A DNA stretch of 5,114 nucleotides from Phycisphaerales bacterium. GTDB lineage: Bacteria > Planctomycetota > Phycisphaerae > Phycisphaerales > SM1A02. Within the stretch, counting starts at the first letter, position 1; the number at the start of each line of letters is the position of its first letter. Below, piece by piece: positions 1-5,114 of this stretch. The DNA is taken from assembly GCA_007135295.1 (NCBI GenBank), contig SLJD01000271.1, positions 1 through 5,114 of the forward strand, given 5' to 3'. The translations under genes were made by a program, and so were the position numbers. The notes below the pieces were generated by a model. It was not told the origin of the DNA. It was given only the letters and a program-made list of their open reading frames with translations, and searched no databases.

Positions 1-1194
1 ACGCGGGGCGATGCGCCGCAGTTGGTCGCGGCGACGGAGCTGGCCATTCCCGACGGAATTCGCTTTGACACCGAGCAGTCCTGTGCCTACATCGCGGACC
101 ATCTGCCTGTGTTGTTGAAAGAAGCCGGGTTCAAAGGCCGACGGGTCGTCTGTTCAGTGCCGTGCCAGCAGACGCACATTCAGCACATGCAGATCCCCGG
201 GGCGGACTCAGCGTCACTGGACAGTCTGGTCAAAAATCAGCTTCAGATTCAACTCGGCTGCGCTCCGGATGCGGTCGTCGTCCGTCCGGTCGAGGTCGCT
301 GATGTCCTTCGGGATGGCCAGTCCGCCAAGGAAGTGATCTGCTTTGCCATCGCGCGGGACACCGTCATGCAGTATGTCGACCTGCTCAAGCGGTGCAAGC
401 TCGATGTCGTCGGTGTGCATGGCGAACCGCTCGTGCTGCTCCGCGCGTTCGACCACCTTCACCGCCGTCAGGACGATGAGACGGTGAACACGATCTACAT
501 TGACATGGGCTGGGGCGGGACAAAGGTTGCCATCAGTCACGGCAAAAAGCTCGTCTTTGCGCGGACCATGCAGGTCGGCGGTCGCCAGTTTGATCAGATC
601 ATTGCGGAGGCGCTCAACTGCGACCTGTCTGTTGCCCGGCAGCGTCGACTTCATGGACTTGACATCTCAGCGGATGTGCAGTCTCCATCGCAGGTCCCGA
701 CCGCTCAACAGTCCGAGCAGCCGGCCGGGGAGATGGCGGCGCTCAGTTCTGCCATGGCCAAAGCTCAAGCCGAATCGCCCAACCGATTCACGGATTCTGA
801 TGCGGCTGTTGCCACCGATCAACGCTCGGGACAGGTTCCGCCTGAGCTCAAAACATCGATCCCGCCGGGCCACGCCCCGTCCGGCCCGGGCCAGGTCGAT
901 TTCTCCGAACTGCTCGACTCGCTCTGTGATGAGTTGTCCATGTGCCTGCGATATCACCGCGGGTTGTTTCAGGGACGCGGCGTGGACCGGGCGATCTTTC
1001 TCGGCGGCGAGGCGAGGCAGACCGGCCTCTGCCGGCACATCGCCCGCGCACTCGGCCTGCCGGCCCAACTCGGCGACCCGATCGCTCGTTTGCGGCATGC
1101 TCCTTCGCGGCCGACACCCGGGTTCGACATCAACCAATCCCAGCCGGGCTGGGCGGTGACATACGGTCTGTGTTCCGCGCCGGCGGATTCCTAA
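1..1194 (+). CDS. pilM: PilM-like type IV pilus assembly ATPase (actin/FtsA fold), 5'-partial
   Basis: The frame is open from base 1 to the TAA at 1192-1194 (397 visible residues). The true start lies upstream, because the N-terminal phosphate-1 motif of the actin-like fold is missing; the TTG at 22 is not a credible start. Visible landmarks, numbered from base 1: a SVPCQQT stretch at residues 52-58 matching the PilM 'SVPgs' strand and followed by an 'IPG' turn; the phosphate-2 motif IDMGWGGTK at 167-175; a GGRQFD segment at 193-198; and the adenosine-type motif FLGGEA at 333-338 followed by GLCRHIARALGLP and a DPI. In the family this cytoplasmic protein binds nucleotide and the N-terminal tail of PilN, linking the membrane platform to the ATPases. 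An unusual low-complexity insertion of about 73 residues (226-298) separates the phosphate-2 half from the C-terminal half. It is first in the visible operon, 26 bases before the pilN-like gene. The family call is firm; the T4P versus T2SS (GspL cytoplasmic domain) assignment is less so. Confidence 0.88.
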   Translation, partial: TRGDAPQLVAATELAIPDGIRFDTEQSCAYIADHLPVLLKEAGFKGRRVVCSVPCQQTHIQHMQIPGADSASLDSLVKNQLQIQLGCAPDAVVVRPVEVADVLRDGQSAKEVICFAIARDTVMQYVDLLKRCKLDVVGVHGEPLVLLRAFDHLHRRQDDETVNTIYIDMGWGGTKVAISHGKKLVFARTMQVGGRQFDQIIAEALNCDLSVARQRRLHGLDISADVQSPSQVPTAQQSEQPAGEMAALSSAMAKAQAESPNRFTDSDAAVATDQRSGQVPPELKTSIPPGHAPSGPGQVDFSELLDSLCDELSMCLRYHRGLFQGRGVDRAIFLGGEARQTGLCRHIARALGLPAQLGDPIARLRHAPSRPTPGFDINQSQPGWAVTYGLCSAPADS

Positions 1195-1210
1195 GCACGG
1201 TGGATCTCCA

Positions 1211-1217
1211 AGGAAAG
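1211..1217 (+). promoter_or_regulatory. Ribosome binding site of the pilN-like gene
   Basis: An AGGAAAG stretch lies a few bases before the ATG at 1221. It selects this ATG as the start of the second gene. The same frame is open back to before 942, but those upstream codons overlap the PilM-like gene and encode no family-like sequence. Confidence 0.7.
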
Positions 1218-1220
1218 TCA

Positions 1221-2009
1221 ATGAACCAGTCAAGCTTCCTTCCTGAAGATTATCTGGCGCAGAAAGCTGAGCGGCGGACGAACCTGATCTGCCTGACGCT
1301 TTTCGCTGTTGTCATGACCGCTGTGTTCGGCGCGTTTCTCGTCACCAACCGGCAATGGACACAGATCAAGACCGAGCAGGAGACGGTCAACGCGGAATAT
1401 CAGAACGCCGCCTCGCTGATCGAAGAACTCAACGAGCTTGAGGATCAGAAAGCACAGATGCTCGAAAAGGCGGAACTCGCCGCATCACTCGTCGAGCGGG
1501 TCCCGCGGAGCATCCTGTTTGCAGAGATGATCAATCGCATGCCGCCCCGCCTGAGCCTGACGGAGTTCGATATGTCCTCCGAGCTCGTGCGATCACCACG
1601 CAATACGAGCCAGAGCAGCGGTCGCCTGCGTGACGGCCGGTCGCGCGGCCAGACGCGCGACGATCTTGTCGCGGAAGGCGAAGGCCGGATTGAACCCCCG
1701 CAATACCGCGTTTCACTGCACATAGTCGGTGTAGCTCCGACCGACCTGGAAGTGTCCAGCTTTCTCAAAGAGCTGAACATGTATCACCTGTTCCAGGATG
1801 TCAATCTCATCAAGTCGGCATCGACCACGGTCGAGGACCAGCCAATGCGGGAGTTCGCCATCGCCATGAAGCTCGATCCCGAGGCGGACGTTCGGGACAT
1901 TGAACCGCGCATCAGGCCACGGCATCGCGGCAGTCCGATGGATGACCGCCTGTATATCGAGCCCGGTGAGAGTCGCGATACCGCGGGCGTCTCACCGGTT
2001 CATCGCTGA
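1221..2009 (+). CDS. pilN: PilN-like inner-membrane assembly protein (GspL periplasmic-half homologue)
   Basis: 262 residues, ATG at 1221 with a good Shine-Dalgarno sequence, TGA at 2007-2009. The cytoplasmic tail SFLPEDYL (residues 5-12) takes the place of the family's INLLP motif, which docks into PilM. A charged KAERR stop precedes one hydrophobic segment at about 22-42. Residues 45-93 are rich in Glu, Gln and Leu and look like a coiled coil. The periplasmic part then has two conserved-looking pieces: VPRSILFAEMINRMPP (94-109) and a C-terminal ferredoxin-like stretch with VGVAPTDLEVSSFLKEL. Between them lies an Arg/Ser/Gly-rich, probably disordered loop (about 124-161). A 44-residue charged tail (219-262) follows the last expected strand. 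In the family PilN pairs with PilO and transmits the state of PilM across the membrane. Its position directly after the PilM-like gene and before the PilO-like gene is the standard pilMNO order. Overall sequence conservation in this family is weak, so topology and context carry much of the call. Confidence 0.85.
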   Translation: MNQSSFLPEDYLAQKAERRTNLICLTLFAVVMTAVFGAFLVTNRQWTQIKTEQETVNAEYQNAASLIEELNELEDQKAQMLEKAELAASLVERVPRSILFAEMINRMPPRLSLTEFDMSSELVRSPRNTSQSSGRLRDGRSRGQTRDDLVAEGEGRIEPPQYRVSLHIVGVAPTDLEVSSFLKELNMYHLFQDVNLIKSASTTVEDQPMREFAIAMKLDPEADVRDIEPRIRPRHRGSPMDDRLYIEPGESRDTAGVSPVHR

Positions 2010-2014
2010 AGGAG
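2009..2014 (+). promoter_or_regulatory. Ribosome binding site of the pilO-like gene, overlapping the pilN stop
   Basis: A perfect AAGGAG begins on the last base of the pilN-like TGA stop and sits 8 bases before the ATG at 2023. It fixes the start of the PilO-like protein. The overlap suggests that ribosomes finishing pilN can feed translation of pilO, which fits the pairing of the two products. Confidence 0.85.
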
Positions 2015-2022
2015 CATCACTC

Positions 2023-2577
2023 ATGCGGTTCGGGATACGCGAATTCATTTTCCTGATCGTGCTGCTGGCTGTGCCCGTGGCATCGTATATCTATGTCTTC
2101 CAGCCACGCAACGAGGACATTGAGCAGGCCCGCACGGAAGTCGAGATCAAGCAGGCCCGGCTCAATCAGTTGGCCCAAGTCCAGTCGCAGATCGATGACA
2201 TCGGCCTTGAAATCGCCCGCGGCGAGGAAGCCATCGAGGTCATCGAGGAGAAACTGCCTTCGGCCGGCGAAGTCGAGGTGATCGTCGAGCAGGTCTGGCG
2301 GCTCGCCGAGGAACACAACCTCGATGTGCTGTCCATGGAATCACAGCGGCCCGTGCCCGCAGCGCTCTATATGGAACTCCCACTCCAGTACACCCTGGAA
2401 GGCGACTTCGACGGGTTCTATGAGTTCCTTCTCCAGCTTGAGAACCTTCCGCGCATTACCCGCATTCATAACATGGAGCTTGAGCAGCTTGCCGGCCGGC
2501 GCGGTTCGCGTGACGACGTGCCCCGGGGCCACATGCGAACACAATTCTCGTTGAGCGTGTATTTCGAGTCCCGCTGA
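2023..2577 (+). CDS. pilO: PilO-like inner-membrane assembly protein (GspM-type)
   Basis: 184 residues from ATG 2023 to TGA 2575-2577. Upstream in-frame ATG codons (from 1900) lie inside the pilN-like gene, lack a ribosome site and would put an unlikely leader before the membrane segment. The short N-terminus MRFGIRE leads into one transmembrane helix (about 7-26). A heptad-like coiled coil rich in Glu, Gln and Leu follows (about 30-75). A compact C-terminal domain (about 85-184) contains the typical PilO signature: a YTLEGDFDGFYEFLLQLENLP stretch, then RITRIHNMELEQL. Family role: PilO forms heterodimers with PilN in the periplasm and contacts the PilP/GspC-type protein, aligning the platform with the secretin. 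The length is close to that of typical PilO proteins (about 180-210 residues). A small Arg/Gly/Asp-rich loop (GRRGSRDDVPRG) interrupts the last two strands. Confidence 0.88.
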   Translation: MRFGIREFIFLIVLLAVPVASYIYVFQPRNEDIEQARTEVEIKQARLNQLAQVQSQIDDIGLEIARGEEAIEVIEEKLPSAGEVEVIVEQVWRLAEEHNLDVLSMESQRPVPAALYMELPLQYTLEGDFDGFYEFLLQLENLPRITRIHNMELEQLAGRRGSRDDVPRGHMRTQFSLSVYFESR

Positions 2578-2594
2578 CGGTCCGCCCGAGCGAG

Positions 2595-2600
2595 AAGGAG
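2595..2600 (+). promoter_or_regulatory. Ribosome binding site deciding a GTG start at 2608
   Basis: A perfect AAGGAG lies 7 bases before GTG 2608. The first in-frame ATG (2638) has no comparable site, so GTG is the likely start of the PilP/GspC-like gene. Confidence 0.8.
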
Positions 2601-2607
2601 CCCAGCC

Positions 2608-3366
2608 GTGAATTTTAATTCCGATCATGATTCATCGATGCACACGCCGATCGGAACCGGCGATGCGCCAGACACTTCCACATCAACTTTTGAGCACGAC
2701 TTCTCCGAAGGCGACGCGGTCCACGATCCGTTGGCCGGCGCTGAATCCGGACCGAAGCTCAATTCCGGGGCAATGGTGCTCGGTCTTGTCGTGGTGATCG
2801 CCGTCGGCGGACTGTTTCTCATGCGAACCCTGTCGCGCGCCACCGCCGGATCGTTCCAGGCATCGGAAGTCGAACAGACGGTTGATGAATTCGTAAGTCA
2901 GCTTGACGGCGAGGGTGGGTCAATTGAGCTCGTCACCGGTCGCGATGAAGCCTTGCATCTGCTGCATCACGATTTCACCGATCGGCAGGTCCCGCTCGTC
3001 GGCACGCAGCGCAACCCGTTTATCATCGACGTCGGCGAAGATAACGAGATCACCCCTCCTCAAGATCAGGGTGACGATCCCGAAAAAATCGCTCGCCAAC
3101 GATTCGAACGCGAACGCGCCGATCGGCGAACCGAGATTGAATCGATTGCTGACTCACTTCGCCTCCAGGCCGTGCTTAAAGGGGCCAATCCGATGGCGAA
3201 CATCAGCGGCCAGTACGCCCGAGTCGGCGAAACCCTCGAATTCGAGGGCCATGACGTCGCCTTCACGCTCAAGTCCGTCAGCAACCAAACAGCCCACCTG
3301 ATCGCGGCTGACTCAGCCTACGAACTTGAATTGGAATTCATCCTTCGCTTGCGCGAAGAACCGTAA
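2608..3366 (+). CDS. Bitopic PilP / GspC homology-region-like platform protein
   Basis: 252 residues, GTG 2608 to TAA 3364-3366. The order is: a polar, Asp/Ser/Thr-rich cytoplasmic tail (1-53); one transmembrane helix (about 54-72, MVLGLVVVIAVGGLFLM); a periplasmic region with a VDEFVSQL helix (from about residue 92); an RNPF motif (135-138), like the R-x-PF stretch of PilP/GspC proteins; an acidic, Arg-rich hinge (about 140-178); and a C-terminal beta domain (180-252). That last domain, from LRLQAVLKG through ISGQYARVGETLEF to YELELEFIL, follows the pattern of the GspC homology region and the PilP fold: a strand, a small-residue turn, 'vGe.l', then strands ending in a hydrophobic L-E-L run. 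The family role is bridging the PilN/PilO platform to the secretin N-domains. PilP is normally a lipoprotein. Here there is no lipobox Cys, and the anchor is a helix preceded by a long cytosolic tail, as in GspC. Position after pilO is that of pilP. I am sure of topology and context, less sure of the exact family name. Confidence 0.72.
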   Translation: MNFNSDHDSSMHTPIGTGDAPDTSTSTFEHDFSEGDAVHDPLAGAESGPKLNSGAMVLGLVVVIAVGGLFLMRTLSRATAGSFQASEVEQTVDEFVSQLDGEGGSIELVTGRDEALHLLHHDFTDRQVPLVGTQRNPFIIDVGEDNEITPPQDQGDDPEKIARQRFERERADRRTEIESIADSLRLQAVLKGANPMANISGQYARVGETLEFEGHDVAFTLKSVSNQTAHLIAADSAYELELEFILRLREEP

Positions 3367-3391
3367 CACACTGGCTGCACCACCGTGAACC

Positions 3392-3395
3392 GAGG
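3392..3395 (+). promoter_or_regulatory. Weak ribosome binding site supporting a GTG start at 3401
   Basis: A GAGG lies 5 bases before GTG 3401. An in-frame TGA at 3386-3388 rules out any earlier start. The only other nearby candidate is ATG 3428, which would remove the first nine residues and has no clear site of its own. Confidence 0.55.
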
Positions 3396-3400
3396 CAGAC

Positions 3401-5114
3401 GTGGCGAAGTTCAACTTCAACGAAATCATGCGCGATCTTGACGATTCGACCGACAGCGTAACGCCGAATGCTGATCCTGTGCGTGGCGATGCGGCTTCGT
3501 CAGACCCGACCGCCTTGCCGATCGGTGATTCGGTTACCGGCGATGATCACCCCCCGGTGTTCGATCTGCCGGACGCCGCCCAACCCGATCCCGGTGTTTC
3601 CTCACAGCCCGCTTCGCACGATGCGCTGGAAGATCTATACACGCCCGAGCAGGCGGATGCGCCCTCATCCGGCGACATTCAGGATGTCCTTCTCAATCGC
3701 GGCATCATCAACAGCGAGCAACTGTCGGCGCTCCAGCGGGTTTTGAAGCAGACGCCCGGCCGCCGCGTCCCTGACATTCTCATTGAAATGGGGGTTCACG
3801 AAGCGGATGTCCAGCAGGTGGTCGCTGAGCAGTCCCGCCTCCCTTTCGAACGTGTCAACTTTGAGGACACCGACGCCTGCGATTTCAAAGCACTCAAGCG
3901 GCTAGGTTCGGAATACTGCAAAACGAACCTTCTGCTCCCGCTTCGACAGGAAGGCAGCCGGCTCGTGGTCGGCACCACCAGTCCGGACGACGTCTTCCTC
4001 CTCGACGACGTTCGACGTAAGCTCAACGTCCCATCCATCAAGCATGTTCTCATCACCGGCTACGACATCCGGGGCGTGATTGAAACGATGACTGAAGAAG
4101 AGGCCGAAGAGTACGATGTCGAGGAACTGCTCTCCGACGTGGATGAGGATGACGTCGAACTCGTCAAAGAAGATTCGCAGGACTCACTCGAAGAAGAGGC
4201 CGAGTCCTCTCCCGTCGTCAAGTATGTCAATCATATTATTCAGACCGCGATGCGCGAAGGCGCGTCGGATATTCATATCGAACCGGAAGAAAAGGTCCTT
4301 CGTGTTCGTTTCCGAATCGACGGCGTGCTGTTCGAAATGATGAACCCGCCCAAAAAAATGCACGCCGCCATCACGAGCCGCCTGAAGATCATGGCGAATC
4401 TCGATATCGCCGAGCGCCGTCTCCCGCAGGACGGCCGCATCCGTGTGACGACGCTCGGTCGCAAGCTCGATCTTCGCGTTTCGACGCTTCCAACGCCGAA
4501 CGGCGAAAAGACGGTCATGCGTATCCTCGATACGCGTTCAATCAACGTCACGCTGGACAACCTCGGTTTCTCCGAGGACACGCTGCAGCTGTGGAAAAAG
4601 CAGATCAACCAGCCCCACGGCATCATCCTCGTCACCGGACCGACCGGCTCCGGCAAGACGACCACCCTCTATGCCTCGTTGCGACAGCTTGACCTGCGCA
4701 AGCTGAACATCTCGACGGTCGAGGATCCGGTTGAATACCACCTCGGCGGGATCACGCAGGTGCAGGTCCACGACCGCATCGGCATGTCATTCGCCAAGAC
4801 GCTCAAGTCCCTGCTCCGGCAAGACCCGGACGTCATCATGCTCGGCGAGATCCGCGACCTCGAAACCGCCACCATTGCCGTGCAGGCCGCCCTTACCGGC
4901 CACCTCGTGCTGTCGACGCTGCACACGAACGACGCGCCGTCGTCGATCACGCGACTCGTAAACATCGGCGTGGAGCCGTTTCTCGTCGGCGCGGCGCTCA
5001 ATGCCGTTCTCGCTCAGCGGCTGGCGCGGCGAATCTGTGAACATTGCATCGAGCCGACCCCCGTCAAGGAAGAGATGGCGGATTTTCTGGCCATGAACGG
5101 CTTCAATTCCGAAT
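3401..5114 (+). CDS. gspE: GspE/PilB-family T2SS/T4P assembly ATPase, 3'-partial
   Basis: The frame is open from GTG 3401 to the window end (571 residues visible), with no stop. Parts in order: a short N-terminal helix (KFNFNEIMRDL); a disordered Asp/Pro/Ser-rich linker (about 13-91); a GspE N-terminal (MshEN-like) domain (about 92-230); a strongly acidic linker (231-268); then the ATPase core. In the core, ASDIHIEP (288-295) and RFRIDGVL (303-310) are the N2-domain signatures. Walker A is GPTGSGKTT (413-421), the Asp box VEDPVEY (440-446), Walker B DPDVIMLGEIRD (475-486) with catalytic Glu 483, and the His box TGHLVLSTLHTND (499-511). Near the window end is CEHC (546-549), the first half of the tetracysteine zinc motif of GspE and many PilB proteins; the second half must lie just beyond. 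All catalytic residues are present, so the enzyme should be an active hexameric ATPase powering pilin or pseudopilin assembly at the cytoplasmic face. GspE and PilB cannot be told apart from this sequence alone. Retraction-type PilT is unlikely given the N-terminal domain and the zinc motif. Confidence 0.95.
   Translation, partial: MAKFNFNEIMRDLDDSTDSVTPNADPVRGDAASSDPTALPIGDSVTGDDHPPVFDLPDAAQPDPGVSSQPASHDALEDLYTPEQADAPSSGDIQDVLLNRGIINSEQLSALQRVLKQTPGRRVPDILIEMGVHEADVQQVVAEQSRLPFERVNFEDTDACDFKALKRLGSEYCKTNLLLPLRQEGSRLVVGTTSPDDVFLLDDVRRKLNVPSIKHVLITGYDIRGVIETMTEEEAEEYDVEELLSDVDEDDVELVKEDSQDSLEEEAESSPVVKYVNHIIQTAMREGASDIHIEPEEKVLRVRFRIDGVLFEMMNPPKKMHAAITSRLKIMANLDIAERRLPQDGRIRVTTLGRKLDLRVSTLPTPNGEKTVMRILDTRSINVTLDNLGFSEDTLQLWKKQINQPHGIILVTGPTGSGKTTTLYASLRQLDLRKLNISTVEDPVEYHLGGITQVQVHDRIGMSFAKTLKSLLRQDPDVIMLGEIRDLETATIAVQAALTGHLVLSTLHTNDAPSSITRLVNIGVEPFLVGAALNAVLAQRLARRICEHCIEPTPVKEEMADFLAMNGFNSE

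Larger units (their letters stand above)
1..5114 (+). other. Operon segment: pilM-pilN-pilO-(pilP/gspC)-gspE/pilB
   Basis: All five genes run the same way. Intergenic gaps are 26, 13, 30 and 34 bases, with ribosome sites but no hairpin followed by a T-run and no promoter-like pair in any gap. This supports one polycistronic transcript that starts upstream of the window and continues past it. The set covers the full inner-membrane alignment platform and its motor. The polytopic protein (GspF/PilC), secretin and pilins are not in view and would be expected nearby. Confidence 0.85.

Noticed and set aside
865..889. Perfect 7-bp GC inverted repeat (865-871 with 883-889, 11-base loop) that could form a hairpin.
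   Set aside because: It lies inside the PilM-like frame in a Pro/Gly-coding, GC-rich stretch and has no following T-run, so it is more likely a by-product of codon content than a terminator or regulatory element.
942..1220. Upstream extension of the pilN-like frame to an ATG at 942.
   Set aside because: The extension overlaps the conserved 3' end of the PilM-like gene by about 250 bases and encodes an Arg/Pro-rich leader. The ATG at 1221 has a proper ribosome site and gives the expected PilN N-terminus.
667..1233. Long antisense open frame (188 codons), and another at 214-654 on the minus strand.
   Set aside because: Both are opposite the well-supported PilM-like gene. Their translations are Arg-rich with no recognisable domain, as expected for antisense frames in GC-rich coding DNA.
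3524..3551. Inverted repeat GGTGAT...ATCACC with a small palindrome (CGGTTACCG) in its loop.
   Set aside because: It sits within the coding region for the disordered linker of the ATPase; a six-base arm of this kind is expected by chance in a window of this size.
4273..4665. Antisense open frames opposite the ATPase core (also 4669-5001, 4787-5044).
   Set aside because: The plus strand here encodes every catalytic motif of GspE/PilB without interruption; the minus-strand products show no family features.
1..5114. Possibility of a defence system, mobile element or CRISPR array.
   Set aside because: All coding space is explained by T4P/T2SS platform genes. There are no spaced direct repeats, transposase motifs, tRNA or attachment-site signatures, and no visible shift in base composition.

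Overview
The window is one stretch of a tightly packed, co-directional (+ strand) operon for a type IV pilus / type II secretion (T4P/T2SS) inner-membrane machine. Five genes fill almost all of it. Gaps between them are 13 to 34 bases, and every internal start has a purine-rich Shine-Dalgarno sequence. No RNA gene, insertion sequence, CRISPR array, promoter or terminator is visible. The first gene begins before the window and the last runs off its end.

Layout: (1) 1-1194, a 5'-truncated PilM-like actin-fold ATPase; (2) 1221-2009, a PilN-like bitopic protein; (3) 2023-2577, a PilO-like bitopic protein; (4) 2608-3366, a bitopic periplasmic protein with a PilP / GspC homology-region-like C-terminus; (5) 3401-5114, a GspE/PilB assembly ATPase, cut off shortly after its first CxxC zinc-motif pair. 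Gene 5 is open to the window edge and carries complete Walker A, Asp-box, Walker B and His-box motifs.

How they work together (family knowledge): PilM sits in the cytoplasm and binds the short N-terminal tail of PilN. PilN and PilO pair through their transmembrane and periplasmic coiled-coil/ferredoxin-like parts. The PilP/GspC-type protein bridges this platform to the outer-membrane secretin. The GspE/PilB ATPase drives pilin or pseudopilin polymerisation. Separate pilM and pilN genes resemble T4P (T2SS usually fuses them as GspL). The membrane-anchored fourth protein, with no lipobox, resembles GspC more than the lipoprotein PilP. The operon therefore looks like a hybrid or ancestral T4P/T2SS layout.

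Organism: a moderately GC-rich diderm bacterium. The PilN N-terminus (FLPEDYL followed by ERRTN) and the separate PilM/PilN plus GspC-like arrangement remind me of Planctomycetes, perhaps Phycisphaerae-like. This is recollection only and held with low to moderate confidence. The less ordinary points are long low-complexity or charged insertions in four of the five proteins, not an evident new system.
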